Source of the DNA: Paenibacillus montanisoli | Lineage (GTDB): Bacteria > Bacillota > Bacilli > Paenibacillales > Paenibacillaceae | DNA: 64,000 nt | Direction: 5' to 3' | Assembly: GCF_003268025.1 (NCBI RefSeq) | Contig: NZ_QLUW01000003.1 | Location: 248,001-312,000 of the forward strand | Shown: one piece after another, positions 32,120 through 44,225 of the stretch | Position numbering within the stretch: the first letter of the stretch is position 1 | Layout of the letters: the number at the start of each line of letters is the position of its first letter | Made by a program: the position numbers and the translations under genes | Notes under the pieces: model-generated | What the model saw: the letters and a program-made list of their open reading frames with translations, nothing else | What the model was told of the DNA's origin: nothing | Databases searched by the model: none

Positions 32120-33552
32120 AAAAATGGTGGCTGCTCGGAATCGGCGCGCTGCTAGTCGCGGCTGCCGTAGTCGTTTATATGAAGATGGGCAAGAAGGAGG
32201 AACTGCCGGAGGTGGTGCAAGCGACGACCCAAGTCGTGAAAGGGACGATCGAGGTGCATGTCAGCGGCACCGGCAGCCTCGCTCCGCTAGACCGGCAGAC
32301 GGTCAAAGCGTCAGAGCAGGGCACTGTTGATAAGGTGAACGTGAAGGAGGGAGGGATCGTCAAGAAAGGCGACGTGCTCCTCACGGTTGAAGGCGAGGAT
32401 AATTCCGACAAAATCAAATCGGAGCAGCTCAATCTCGAGAGCAAGCAGCTTGATCTGGAAGATACGCAAGATAAGCTGAAGCAGGCAACGGAAGATGGCG
32501 AAATCGCGAATCTGAAGCTGAGCCTCAAGAAACAGCAGCTTGCTATCGAGCAATCGCAGGCGACGATCGCCGATCTGCAGGAAAGCCAGGGAGGCGGCAC
32601 GATTACGGCGCCGATTGACGGTACCGTTACGACACTGAACGTAGCGGAAGGCGATTCCTTGAATCCATCGGCGGATCTAATGGAAATCGCGAACTATGCC
32701 AGCCTGCAGATGGTCGTGGGCATCGATGAGCTTGATATTTCCAAGGTCAAAATCGGACAAAGCGCAACGGTCTCCGTAGAAGCGCTGGCGGACCAGTCGT
32801 TCAAGGGCAAGGTTGTCAAAATCGCCGACGAAGGCACGGCAAGCAACGGCGTAGCCTCCTTCGACGTTACCATCGGGCTCGATAAAGCCGCAAATTTGAA
32901 GAGCGGCATGTCTGCAGAAGCGAGCATCGAGATCGAAAAGAAGGCAAATACGCTGATGCTTCCGATCGATGCCGTGCAATCATTGGGCAACCGTTATATG
33001 GTTTTCCTGCCAAGCGGCACGCAGACGGCAGGCACCGGCGCACCCGGCGCTGGAGCTGGCGGCGGAGCAGGAGCTGGCGGCGGCACGCCAAACGGCGGCG
33101 AAGCACCGAATGGCGGCGAAGCACCGGACCGCGGCCAGGGCCAAACCCAAGGCCAAGAAGGTCAAGGCCGTTTCAGCGGTCAGCCTGGCGGCGGTGCCGG
33201 CGGCGGTGCGACCGGCAACCGTTCGGGAGCAAGAGGCGATTTCAGCAGCCGTTTCGGCGGCGGCGTTCCGCAGATGATCCAAGTCGGCATTCATAACGAG
33301 GACTATATCGAGATTTTATCCGGACTCAAGGAAGGCGAACGAGTCGTCGTGCCGACGGTTGTCGGAACTGCGAATTCGGCGCAAGCGCCAGCAGGCTTCG
33401 CACAGGGCGGCTTCGGTGGCTTGGGCGGAGGCGGATTTGGAGGCGGCGGCGGATTCCAACGTGCTGCCGGCGGCGGAGGCGGAGGCGGCTTCGGCGGCGG
33501 CGCGCCAGGTGGCGGTGGAGTAGGCGGAGCAGCTGGAGGAGGCGCACGGTAA
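32116..33552 (+). CDS. MacA-like membrane-fusion (periplasmic adaptor) protein with Gly-rich tail
   Basis: Adaptor of a tripartite-like ABC exporter, 478 residues. N-terminal TM anchor (about 5-22), biotinyl-lipoyl halves (VHVSGTGSLAPLDRQTVKASEQGTVDKVNVKEGGIVKKGDVLL and TITAPIDGTVTTLNV) flanking an alpha-hairpin coiled coil (about 95-160), then a beta-barrel. Two Gly-rich stretches are unusual: about 300-375 (inside the membrane-proximal region) and the last 45 residues, almost only Gly with Phe/Ala. Coupled to the lipoprotein gene before it and the ATPase gene after it. Confidence 0.9.
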   Translation: MKKWWLLGIGALLVAAAVVVYMKMGKKEELPEVVQATTQVVKGTIEVHVSGTGSLAPLDRQTVKASEQGTVDKVNVKEGGIVKKGDVLLTVEGEDNSDKIKSEQLNLESKQLDLEDTQDKLKQATEDGEIANLKLSLKKQQLAIEQSQATIADLQESQGGGTITAPIDGTVTTLNVAEGDSLNPSADLMEIANYASLQMVVGIDELDISKVKIGQSATVSVEALADQSFKGKVVKIADEGTASNGVASFDVTIGLDKAANLKSGMSAEASIEIEKKANTLMLPIDAVQSLGNRYMVFLPSGTQTAGTGAPGAGAGGGAGAGGGTPNGGEAPNGGEAPDRGQGQTQGQEGQGRFSGQPGGGAGGGATGNRSGARGDFSSRFGGGVPQMIQVGIHNEDYIEILSGLKEGERVVVPTVVGTANSAQAPAGFAQGGFGGLGGGGFGGGGGFQRAAGGGGGGGFGGGAPGGGGVGGAAGGGAR

Positions 33553-34283
33553 TGGAAGCAAAACGCGAAGCGCTCATTCAGATCGAAACGCTGTCCAAGC
33601 TGTACAAAATGGGCGGCGAAACCGTCCACGCGCTGAGCGACATTTCGCTGCGCATCGACCATGGCGATTTTGTCGCGATCATCGGCCCGTCCGGATCCGG
33701 CAAATCGACGCTCATGAACGTCATCGGCTGCCTGGATGCGCCGAGCTCCGGCAAGTATTGGCTGGACGGCGAAGAGGTTAGCCGGCTGCGGGAAAACCGG
33801 CTTGCGGAAATACGCAACCGGAAGATCGGGTTTATTTTTCAAGGCTTCAATTTGCTCAATAAGCTGTCGGCGCTCGAAAACGTGGAGCTGCCGCTCATTT
33901 ACCGGGGCATCCCGGCCAAGCTTCGCAAAGAGCAGGCGATCGAGGCGCTGACGAAGGTCGGGCTCGGGGATCGGGTCAAGCATAAGCCGAGCGAGCTGTC
34001 GGGCGGTCAGCAACAGCGCGTTGCGATTGCGCGGGCGCTTGCCGGCAACCCGCCGATATTGCTCGCCGACGAGCCGACTGGAGCGCTCGATACGCGCACC
34101 GGCACCGAGGTAATGGGCTTAATGAAGGACTTGAACAAACAAGGCCATACGATCGTCCTCATTACGCACGATAACGAAATATCCAAGCAAGCGAGGCGGG
34201 TCGTCCGGATTCAGGACGGCCAAATCAGCGAAGAAGGCGGTGAGCGTCATGAACGTGGGTCAAGCGTTCAAAATGGCGGCTAA
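33552..34283 (+). CDS. MacB/LolD-type ABC transporter ATP-binding protein
   Basis: ATPase of 243 residues. Walker A GPSGSGKST, FIFQGFNLLNKLSALENVELPL, signature LSGGQQQRVAIARAL, Walker B ILLADEPTGALD and LITHDNEISKQA identify the MacB/LolD class, which works by mechanotransmission rather than classical transport. ATG overlaps the adaptor stop (TAATG). Its end overlaps the permease gene. Confidence 0.94.
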   Translation: MEAKREALIQIETLSKLYKMGGETVHALSDISLRIDHGDFVAIIGPSGSGKSTLMNVIGCLDAPSSGKYWLDGEEVSRLRENRLAEIRNRKIGFIFQGFNLLNKLSALENVELPLIYRGIPAKLRKEQAIEALTKVGLGDRVKHKPSELSGGQQQRVAIARALAGNPPILLADEPTGALDTRTGTEVMGLMKDLNKQGHTIVLITHDNEISKQARRVVRIQDGQISEEGGERHERGSSVQNGG

Positions 34284-35421
34284 AAGCATTCTCGCCAACA
34301 AAATGCGTTCGCTGCTCACGATGCTCGGTATTATCATCGGGGTGGCGGCCGTCATCGCCCTGGTAGGCGTAGGGCAAGGGACGACGAAGCAGGTCACCGA
34401 TCAGGTTCAAAGTCTCGGCACGAATTTGCTGACCGTCAACATTACGGGACGCGGCTCGCAGACGACGATCGATTATAAGGAAGCGGAAGAAATCACGGAT
34501 AAGGAAGATATCGAATTTGCCGCTCCGATCAACCAGTCGAATGCGACCGTGAAGAACGGCAGCGAAAGCACGTCCGTCAGCGTCGTCGGCACGACGGAAG
34601 ACTATTTGGACGTGAAGGAGTATGACGTAGCGGCAGGCCGTTTCGTCGCGCAGATCGATCTGGATTACTATCAAAAGATTGCGGTGCTCGGTTCAACGAC
34701 GGCGACGGACCTGTTCGGCACGACGAATGCGGTCGGCCAAACGTTTCTGATCAACGGCGTCCGCTACAAGGTTGTCGGGGTGCTGGCTTCCAAGGGCAGC
34801 TCGCTGCAAGGCTCAAACGACGAAGTGGTCGTCATTCCGATTACGACGGCGGAGCGGCTGTTCAAGTCCAAGGGCGTCCGTACGATCAACGTCCAAGTAG
34901 CGGAAGCGGATAAAATGGACGCGGTCGTCGCGGAGCTCGAGACGGCGCTCACGAAAAAATTCCGCGGCGATACGGACAGCTTCCGCGTCTTCAACCAGCA
35001 GGATCTGCTCGATTCCTTCAGCAGCATCTCGGATACGCTGTCGCTCGCGCTCGGAGGCGTGGCGGCGATCTCGCTGCTCGTCGGCGGCATCGGCATCATG
35101 AATATCATGCTCGTATCCGTTACGGAGCGGACGCGGGAGATCGGCATCCGCAAAGCGATCGGCGCGAAGAAACGGGATATTTTGACCCAGTTCCTGATCG
35201 AAGCGATCGCCCTGAGCGGCCTTGGCGGCCTCTTGGGCATCGGCATCGGCGTCGGCGCGTCCCAGGTACTGTCCAACGCGATGAGCATTACGGTCGTGCT
35301 ATCGCTGCCGATCATCGGCTTGGCCTTCGGCTTCTCGGTGTTCATCGGCGTCTTGTTCGGCCTGTTCCCGGCGAATAAGGCGTCCAATCTCAGACCGATC
35401 GAGGCGCTGCGATTCGAATAG
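34249..35421 (+). CDS. MacB-type ABC transporter permease
   Basis: Permease of 390 residues with the MacB topology: one N-terminal TM (LLTMLGIIIGVAAVIALVG), a large extracytoplasmic domain (about 45-265), and three C-terminal TMs with the FtsX signature (GGIGIMNIMLVSVTERTREIGIRKAIGAKKRDILTQFLIEA). In Firmicutes such systems export peptides or antimicrobials or sense envelope stress. The ATG at 34249 follows AAGGCGGTGAGC; a GTG at 34240 is an alternative. Confidence 0.93.
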   Translation: MNVGQAFKMAAKSILANKMRSLLTMLGIIIGVAAVIALVGVGQGTTKQVTDQVQSLGTNLLTVNITGRGSQTTIDYKEAEEITDKEDIEFAAPINQSNATVKNGSESTSVSVVGTTEDYLDVKEYDVAAGRFVAQIDLDYYQKIAVLGSTTATDLFGTTNAVGQTFLINGVRYKVVGVLASKGSSLQGSNDEVVVIPITTAERLFKSKGVRTINVQVAEADKMDAVVAELETALTKKFRGDTDSFRVFNQQDLLDSFSSISDTLSLALGGVAAISLLVGGIGIMNIMLVSVTERTREIGIRKAIGAKKRDILTQFLIEAIALSGLGGLLGIGIGVGASQVLSNAMSITVVLSLPIIGLAFGFSVFIGVLFGLFPANKASNLRPIEALRFE

Positions 35422-35442
35422 CTTATTTTGGGCAAGTGTAGA

Positions 35443-35496
35443 GAGGAATGGCAATCGAAAGGGGAGGTCCCTTCTGGCTGCCGTTCCTCTTTTTTA
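35443..35496 (+). terminator. Terminator of the MacAB-like operon
   Basis: Stem GAGGAATGGCA/TGCCGTTCCTC (35443-35453 with 35479-35489; one internal G-T pair), followed by seven T. Confidence 0.9.
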
Positions 35497-35576
35497 TATG
35501 CGGGCCTGTAATTTTTATATTTACGCTTGGATTCGCGTCCTTTAAAGTAACTTTATAACGTGTCATAGACCCATGA

Positions 35577-38708
<3,132 letters not shown>

Positions 38709-38723
38709 AGCGAATAACTAAAA

Positions 38724-38780
38724 AAGCGTCCCGGGGCAAGGGGTATGATTGAAGCTCATACACGCCTGCTCGGGACGCTT
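38724..38780. terminator. Bidirectional terminator between beta-galactosidase and efflux adaptor genes
   Basis: AAGCGTCCCG/CGGGACGCTT (38724-38733 with 38771-38780) with an inner GTATGA/TCATAC stem; A-rich before and T-rich after, so it works for both convergent genes. Confidence 0.85.
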
Positions 38781-38789
38781 GTTTTCATT

Positions 38790-39830
38790 TTAACTATCGA
38801 GGATGACCTTCTGACCCTCGGCTACGCCGTTCTTCACTTCGACCTCGTTGCTGGTCTTGAGTCCGATCTCGATGTCTACTTCTTTGACGCGGTCGTTCTC
38901 GATGATCTTCACGTAGTTACGGCCGAACATGCTGTAAAGTCCGCTGCGCGGAATGATCAGCACATCGCTTCGTTTCTCGATAAACAGCTTGATGTCCGCC
39001 AGCTTACCGATTTCAAGGGCCGGTTTCGGCTCGTTAAGCGCGATGATCAGCGATCTGGCGTTACGTCTCTTGATCGTTTCGTCTTCGCTCTTAGGGGCGG
39101 TTGAAGGCGTTTGAACGACCGTTCCTTTGTACGTTTTCTTTTTGATCGTGACGTCTACCTCGGTGCCTTTCTGAACGGCGGAAATCTTCGTGACGTCCGT
39201 CGCTTCGTAGACGAGGTTGACCTTGTCCGGGTTCGAGATGATCGCCATCGTCTGATTGGCTTCCACAGCTTCGCCCGGCTTCAGTTCGTTCAGGTACGTA
39301 ATGACGCCGTCGGAAGGCGAGACTAGCAGCGACTTCTGATATTGCTTGCGCAGGGCATCGAGCTGAAGCTGCTCGCGCTCGAGATCAATGTCGGCAAGCT
39401 TCGCTTCATTCTTATCGCCGCTCTTCACGGCATCGGAATGGCGAAGCGAGCGCTGCTCGACCGTCAGCTCCTGCAGTTTGATCCGCAGCGGCAAATCGCC
39501 GGTATCAAGCTCCGCGATCGGCTGGCCTGCTTTCACGGTGTCGCCTTGTTGAACGTGCAGCTTCTTCAATATCGCACCGGATTCCGGAAAAGCAACGGAT
39601 TTATTCGTTTCCGAGGAGGCGGTTGCGGTGGAGGATAAGTATAATTCCATATTGCCGCGCTTGACGGCTTCCAGTTCATGGATTTCTTCTTTCTTGGCAA
39701 GGACGGGCGGCTGCAGCGGTTCTTCTTCGGCGGGCAGCAAGGAGCAGCTGCTAAGCATCAAAGCGGCGATCGAACTTACTAGCGATACGCGCAGCAATGA
39801 GATGCGGGATTGGTTACGAAACTTAGGCAC
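38790..39830 (-). CDS. HlyD-family efflux adaptor lipoprotein
   Basis: Membrane-fusion protein of 346 residues anchored as a lipoprotein (lipobox MLSSC, Cys29). Lipoyl-like halves (AFPESGAILKKLHVQQGDTVKAGQPIAELD and LLVSPSDGVITYLNELKPGEAVEANQTMAIIS) bracket a short coiled coil. The barrel region includes VTIKKKTYKGTVVQTPS. It is alone: no ABC or RND pump gene adjoins it, so its partner is encoded elsewhere or it is an orphan. Confidence 0.88.
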   Translation of the reverse strand: MPKFRNQSRISLLRVSLVSSIAALMLSSCSLLPAEEEPLQPPVLAKKEEIHELEAVKRGNMELYLSSTATASSETNKSVAFPESGAILKKLHVQQGDTVKAGQPIAELDTGDLPLRIKLQELTVEQRSLRHSDAVKSGDKNEAKLADIDLEREQLQLDALRKQYQKSLLVSPSDGVITYLNELKPGEAVEANQTMAIISNPDKVNLVYEATDVTKISAVQKGTEVDVTIKKKTYKGTVVQTPSTAPKSEDETIKRRNARSLIIALNEPKPALEIGKLADIKLFIEKRSDVLIIPRSGLYSMFGRNYVKIIENDRVKEVDIEIGLKTSNEVEVKNGVAEGQKVILDS

Positions 39831-40031
39831 GACATATCTCCCCTCACATATGCGAAACTACTATAAAAAGAATAACGGGCTAGTATGATGATGTCAACGG
39901 TTTCATTTCCAAATATTAGTTGGGAATTTTACTTAAGATTGGATAATTGTCACCCAGCGCCGTTTATGCTATGGTTGCTGGTAGATTTTGATTTTGAACG
40001 GCTTTATGGTAGAGAAAGGTGGTTGGCCGCT

Positions 40032-41258
40032 ATGGCAACGGCTTCGACGCGCGCGACTGTCCTGCAGACCGGCACGCTTTATGTCATTCTGTTCGCAATC
40101 AGCGCTGTACATTTGCTGAATGATACGATGCAGGCCGTCGTATCCGCACTATTTCCCGTATTCGAAAAATCGCTGAATCTAAGCTATGGTCAAATGGGCT
40201 GGATCGCCTTTACGCTCAATATGACCTCCTCCGTTATGCAGCCTGTCGTCGGCTATTTCTCCGACAAACGGCCGATGCCGTGGATGCTGCCCGTCGGGAT
40301 GGGCCTTAGCCTGCTGGGGATGGCAGGCCTTGCTTATGCGCCGAATTTCTTGTCCGTCATCCTGGCGGTTATCTTTATCGGCCTTGGCTCCGCGATCTTC
40401 CATCCGGAGGGCTCTCGGGTCGTGTACTTCGCGGCAGGCGGCCGTCGCGGCTTGGCTCAGTCGATTTATCAAGTTGGCGGGAACGCCGGCAGCTCGCTGG
40501 CACCGCTTATGACGATCTTTATCTTCCTGCCGCTTGGCCAGCCCGGTGCGATCTGGGGCACGCTGCTGGCTGCTGCGGCAATCGCCATTTTGCTCCGCGT
40601 CGTACCGTGGTACAAAGGGCAGCTGGAGCTGTATGGCAAGCCGGCGAAGAAGTCTGCTGCCAAAGCAGGCACGGTTAACGGCGCCGCAGGCCAAAGCCGG
40701 AGCATCATCGTTTTGGCGATGACGATTCTGATTCTGCTCGTGTTCTCGAGGTCGTGGTATTTCAGCGGCATTTCGAACTTCTACAACTTTTTCGCCGAGC
40801 AGAAATACGGGCTGTCCGTGAAAGCCGCCCAAGTGCCGATCTTCATTTTCATGGCTGCCGGCGTGCTCGGTACGTTCTTCGGCGGCGTGCTTGCGGACAA
40901 ATTCGGGCGTAAACGGATGATTCTGTTCTCGATCGGCGGCGCTTCGCCGTTTGCGGTGCTGCTGCCGCATTTACCGCTCGGCTGGATTTACCCGGTAAGC
41001 TTTGTGCTCGGTTTCATCCTATTGTCCGGTTTCTCGGTCAGCGTCGTGTACGCGCAGGAGCTCATCCCGAACAATGTCGGCATGGCATCGGGGCTCATTA
41101 CGGGTCTGGCCTTCGGCATGGGAGCGCTCGGCGCCATTATACTGGGGCATGCCGCAGAAGCATGGGGCCTGCAGAAGATGATGACGTATTCCAGCGTGCT
41201 GCCGCTTATCGGCCTTCTAGCCTTTCTGCTGCCGCCGGATCGGCGCGAAGCTTATTAG
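40032..41258 (+). CDS. MFS transporter, fosmidomycin-resistance (Fsr) type
   Basis: Twelve-TM major facilitator exporter, 408 residues. HLLNDTMQAVVSALFPVFEKSL near the N-terminus, GYFSDKRPMPWMLPVGMGLSLLG at the first cytoplasmic loop and GLGSAIFHPEGSRVVYFAAGGRRGLAQSIYQVGGNAGSSLAPL are typical of the Fsr group. The frame is open from 39885, but the first 49 codons look non-coding and the ATG at 40032 follows AAAGGTGG. Confers drug efflux in relatives; substrate here unknown. Confidence 0.88.
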   Translation: MATASTRATVLQTGTLYVILFAISAVHLLNDTMQAVVSALFPVFEKSLNLSYGQMGWIAFTLNMTSSVMQPVVGYFSDKRPMPWMLPVGMGLSLLGMAGLAYAPNFLSVILAVIFIGLGSAIFHPEGSRVVYFAAGGRRGLAQSIYQVGGNAGSSLAPLMTIFIFLPLGQPGAIWGTLLAAAAIAILLRVVPWYKGQLELYGKPAKKSAAKAGTVNGAAGQSRSIIVLAMTILILLVFSRSWYFSGISNFYNFFAEQKYGLSVKAAQVPIFIFMAAGVLGTFFGGVLADKFGRKRMILFSIGGASPFAVLLPHLPLGWIYPVSFVLGFILLSGFSVSVVYAQELIPNNVGMASGLITGLAFGMGALGAIILGHAAEAWGLQKMMTYSSVLPLIGLLAFLLPPDRREAY

Positions 41259-41264
41259 ATGTAA

Positions 41265-41301
41265 AGAGGGAGCGGATGTTGAGCCGTTCCCTCTTTATTT
41301 G
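41265..41301 (+). terminator. Terminator of the Fsr-type MFS gene
   Basis: Eleven-pair stem AGAGGGAGCGG/CCGTTCCCTCT with one G-T pair (41265-41275 with 41284-41294), followed by TTATTTG. Confidence 0.8.
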
Positions 41302-41393
41302 TTCGTTTATCCCTTGAATCTCAGCCTTCTTATCGCGTAAACTAATGAAGGCGGGAAACCGCTGCAAAACCGAATAAGGAGCGTGCATGAAGC

Positions 41394-41741
41394 ATGGCGA
41401 AGAGCATGGCACGAAAGCAGCTCGAGAAGAAGCTGCGGCAAGGCGGGATCGATCCTAGGCTGCATAGAGGCAGCTGGAACGGCGTAAAGCCTGTCACGAA
41501 GATTAAACCGGATAAACGAAAATACGCGTACCCAAAGAATGACGATGATCGAGGCTTTAAGCAGCTGGACGGAAGCGGCTTAAAGATTGGATCATCGTCA
41601 TTCTTTTTTTATCCAGTACGAAAGTTATTGAATAAAACCAAACAAAATGATAAATTATCTATGTATTCATCAAACGGTAGACGGAGTTGTTTGAAATGGA
41701 CATTTCGGAATCCTTCTTTACCGCTTCATTGCCGGAACTGA
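41394..41741 (+). CDS. Small basic protein, C-terminal extent uncertain
   Basis: An ATG at 41394 opens a frame of 115 codons. The first 60 or so residues (KQLEKKLRQGGIDPRLHRGSW and a Lys-rich segment) look like a genuine small basic protein, and I have a vague memory of similar short Bacillus proteins such as YqkK. The rest is doubtful: the frame runs through a long inverted repeat with a T7 tract (41534-41610) and then overlaps the DUF2087-type gene by 46 bases. The natural gene probably ended near 41550 and lost its stop, or the repeat inserted into its 3' end. Confidence 0.45.
   Translation: MAKSMARKQLEKKLRQGGIDPRLHRGSWNGVKPVTKIKPDKRKYAYPKNDDDRGFKQLDGSGLKIGSSSFFFYPVRKLLNKTKQNDKLSMYSSNGRRSCLKWTFRNPSLPLHCRN
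41534..41610. repeat. Long inverted repeat / terminator with 17-bp perfect outer stem
   Basis: AAAGAATGACGATGATC (41534-41550) pairs perfectly with 41590-41606, and CTTTAAGC/GCTTAAAG form an inner stem (41555-41562 with 41578-41585). In total about 32-base arms with 27 matching positions; T7 follows on the plus strand. It lies inside an open reading frame, which is unusual for a terminator. Confidence 0.8.
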
Positions 41742-42460
41742 AGCAGGGCTATGTATATCATGGCGAAACCGACAGCTATTACTGCCTAATTTGCGGCGAA
41801 CAGTTTGAAGAGGGAGTCATTTATCCAGTCAAGGAAAAGCTCATGGAGGCCCATAAAGCCGTTGCCCACCATATCGGGAATGCGCACGGTTCCATGCTTC
41901 ACTATCTTTTGGAGCTAGACAAGAAGGCGACAGGTCTAACGGATCTGCAGAAGCAGCTGATCAGCGCATTCGCTTCCGGCATGTCGGATGCGGACACCGT
42001 GAAGCTGACGGGCGGAGGAAGCGCCTCTACGATCCGCAATCACCGCTTTGCGCTGAAGGAAAAGGCAAAGCAGGCGAAGCTGTTTCTGGCCATTATGGAG
42101 CTTATGGACGGCGGTCTCGCGCAAGGGGCCAAATTCGTGCCCGTTCATCGCACCGCGCCGATCGTCGATGAACGCTACGCGCTTACGCAGGATGAATACA
42201 CGGCGCTGCTGAACAAGTTTTTGCCGCATGGCCTGTCCGGTCCGTTAACCGGGCTGCCCCGGAAGGAGAAACGCAAAGCCGCGCTGCTTCGCCACATTGC
42301 CGGCAGCTTTAAGAAAGGCCGCAAGTACAAGGAACCGGAAGTCAACGACGTTTTGAAACGTTTTATGGCCGATGAGTATGTGACCTTAAGACGGTACTTG
42401 GTCGATTACGGCTTCCTTAGCCGCGAAAGCGATGGCAGCTCATACTGGCTGAGCGTTTAA
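41696..42460 (+). CDS. DUF2087-type transcriptional regulator
   Basis: Putative DNA-binding regulator of 254 residues in three parts. Residues 1-65 hold a zinc-finger-like region (YYCLICGEQF and AHKAVAHHIGNAHG). Residues about 80-135 form a LuxR-like helix-turn-helix (LTDLQKQLISAFASGMSDADTVKLTGGGSASTIRNHRFALKEK). Residues about 195-254 form the DUF2087 domain (GRKYKEPEVNDVLKRFMADEYVTLRRYLVDYGFLSRE). ATG at 41696 follows GGAG at nine bases. It precedes a GIY-YIG-like gene with which DUF2087 proteins are often paired in Bacilli. Confidence 0.83.
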   Translation: MDISESFFTASLPELKQGYVYHGETDSYYCLICGEQFEEGVIYPVKEKLMEAHKAVAHHIGNAHGSMLHYLLELDKKATGLTDLQKQLISAFASGMSDADTVKLTGGGSASTIRNHRFALKEKAKQAKLFLAIMELMDGGLAQGAKFVPVHRTAPIVDERYALTQDEYTALLNKFLPHGLSGPLTGLPRKEKRKAALLRHIAGSFKKGRKYKEPEVNDVLKRFMADEYVTLRRYLVDYGFLSRESDGSSYWLSV

Positions 42461-42507
42461 CCGGTCGGCCGCATGAGGCGTGAATTTTATTAGGAGGTGC
42501 ATCAGCC

Positions 42508-42921
42508 ATGAACAGGCGTAAGGAATTGCAGAATGAATACGGCATGAAGCAGCGCGCGATGGGCGTATTTCAAATCGTCAATGACCGCAACGGGAAGCGG
42601 TATATCGCTGCCTCCCCAACGCTGGATTCGGCCTGGCAGAGGGAGAAGTTCATGCTCGATATGGGCAGCCATATCAATTCGGCCTTGCAGAAGGAGTATA
42701 AGGAGCAGGCAAGCGCCGATTTTCGCTATGAAGAATTGGAGAGATTGAAGCTCGGCGATGAAGTACGCAACGATTATAAGGATTCAATGATTCCGGGGAC
42801 GTCCGTACTTAACCGAAGCGTCGTCCAGTCCTACCGGGACTCGCTCAAGAAGCTTGAGCAGAAATGGCTGAATGAGCTTCAGCCCTATGAGCCGAACGGG
42901 TATAACCGTCCGCCCAAATAG
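42508..42921 (+). CDS. GIY-YIG nuclease family protein, degenerate
   Basis: 137-residue protein of the GIY-YIG superfamily branch common in Bacilli: MGVFQIVNDRNGKRYIAASPTLD replaces GIY and YIG with GVF and YIA, followed by FMLDMGSHINSALQKEY. The catalytic Tyr/Arg/Glu set is incomplete as far as can be read, so nuclease activity is doubtful. RBS TAGGAGGTGCATC. 47 bases after the DUF2087-type gene and probably co-transcribed with it. Confidence 0.78.
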   Translation: MNRRKELQNEYGMKQRAMGVFQIVNDRNGKRYIAASPTLDSAWQREKFMLDMGSHINSALQKEYKEQASADFRYEELERLKLGDEVRNDYKDSMIPGTSVLNRSVVQSYRDSLKKLEQKWLNELQPYEPNGYNRPPK

Positions 42922-42948
42922 AACAAGATAATAAAGGAGTATGTATTA

Positions 42949-44214
42949 ATGACCAGTAACCAAGCGGCAGTACCGGGCAATAAGCCGGGTTCGCTGCTTC
43001 GCAACCGTTTTTTCCAAACCATTGTCATGTCGAATATTTTTCTGCAAATCGGAATTTGGGTGCGCAATTTCGCCATCCTGCTCTATGTCACGGAACAAAC
43101 GAACAACGATCCGATTGCCGTATCGTTGATTTCCGTCGCTGAGTTTTCGCCGATTTTCCTCTTTGCCTTTATCGGAGGAACATTTGCAGACCGCTGGAAG
43201 CCGAAACGGACGATGATCTGGTGCGACCTGCTGTCCGCAGCTTCCGTTGCCGTAGTACTCGCGGCGCTCGTATATGAATCTTGGGCTGCCGTTTATTTTG
43301 CCACATTTATTTCAGCTATCTTATCTCAGTTTTCTGCCCCTTCATCGATGAAGCTGTTTAAACAGCATGTGCCTCAGGAGCAGCTGCAAGGCGCAATGGG
43401 GATTTTCCAAACGCTGATGGCGCTTTTCATGGTAGCCGGGCCATCGCTCGGAACGATTGTCTATCAGAACTTCGGCATTCATGTTTCGATCGCCATTATG
43501 GGCGTTGCAAGCTTATTATCGGCTCTTATCCTGTTTCGGATTCCTCAGGACGAAGAAGCTGCAAGTCCAGATGAGACGAAACAGACAACCGTCATGACGG
43601 AAATGGTCGAAGGCTTGCGTTATGTATGGCGCAGCCGCGTGCTTCGGACGATGTGCATAACATTCGCGCTGGCCGGACTTTCCGGCGGGATCGCGCATGT
43701 AATGGGGCTGTTCGTTGTCACGGAACGGCTCGGGAAGCCAAAGGAATTTTTGCAATTCATGCTTATGATGAGCGGTTTCGGCATGCTGGTCGGCGGCGCC
43801 GCTGTCGCCGTGATCGCCAAGAAGATGGCTCCGGTCAAAATGCTGGCGCTCGCGCTGGCCGTTTGCGCCGTAGGCACGTTAGGCGTCGGCTATTCGACGA
43901 ATGTACCGTTTACGCTCGCCTTGCAATTTATGATGGGCATGATTTTCCCGATGATTCATATTTCGATCAATACGATTATGTTGAAATGGTCGGATGCCGC
44001 ATTTATCGGGCGTGTCAGCGGTACGCTGGGTCCGATGTACATGGGGGCGATGGTCGTGATGATGGCTATTACCGGCCCGCTCAAAACCGTCCTGCCTCTG
44101 ACGGTCATCTATACGATCTCCGCTATATTGATGGTTGCCGGAACGCTGTCGCTCGTTCCGCTGTTCAAGCAGCAAGCGCCTGAGAAAGCGGAGCCTGCCG
44201 GCTTGTCCGCCTAA
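42949..44214 (+). CDS. MFS transporter (MFS_3/EntS-like exporter)
   Basis: Twelve-TM exporter of 421 residues. FAFIGGTFADRWKPKRTMIWCDLLSA is the MFS loop 2-3 motif; FSAPSSMKLFKQHVPQEQLQGAMGIFQTLMALFMVAGPSLG is typical of the MFS_3 subgroup that includes enterobactin and macrolide exporters. ATG at 42949 with AAAGGAG upstream. Third gene of the likely DUF2087/GIY-YIG/MFS operon (28-base gap). Substrate unknown. Confidence 0.88.
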   Translation: MTSNQAAVPGNKPGSLLRNRFFQTIVMSNIFLQIGIWVRNFAILLYVTEQTNNDPIAVSLISVAEFSPIFLFAFIGGTFADRWKPKRTMIWCDLLSAASVAVVLAALVYESWAAVYFATFISAILSQFSAPSSMKLFKQHVPQEQLQGAMGIFQTLMALFMVAGPSLGTIVYQNFGIHVSIAIMGVASLLSALILFRIPQDEEAASPDETKQTTVMTEMVEGLRYVWRSRVLRTMCITFALAGLSGGIAHVMGLFVVTERLGKPKEFLQFMLMMSGFGMLVGGAAVAVIAKKMAPVKMLALALAVCAVGTLGVGYSTNVPFTLALQFMMGMIFPMIHISINTIMLKWSDAAFIGRVSGTLGPMYMGAMVVMMAITGPLKTVLPLTVIYTISAILMVAGTLSLVPLFKQQAPEKAEPAGLSA

Positions 44215-44225
44215 ATTATTATTTG

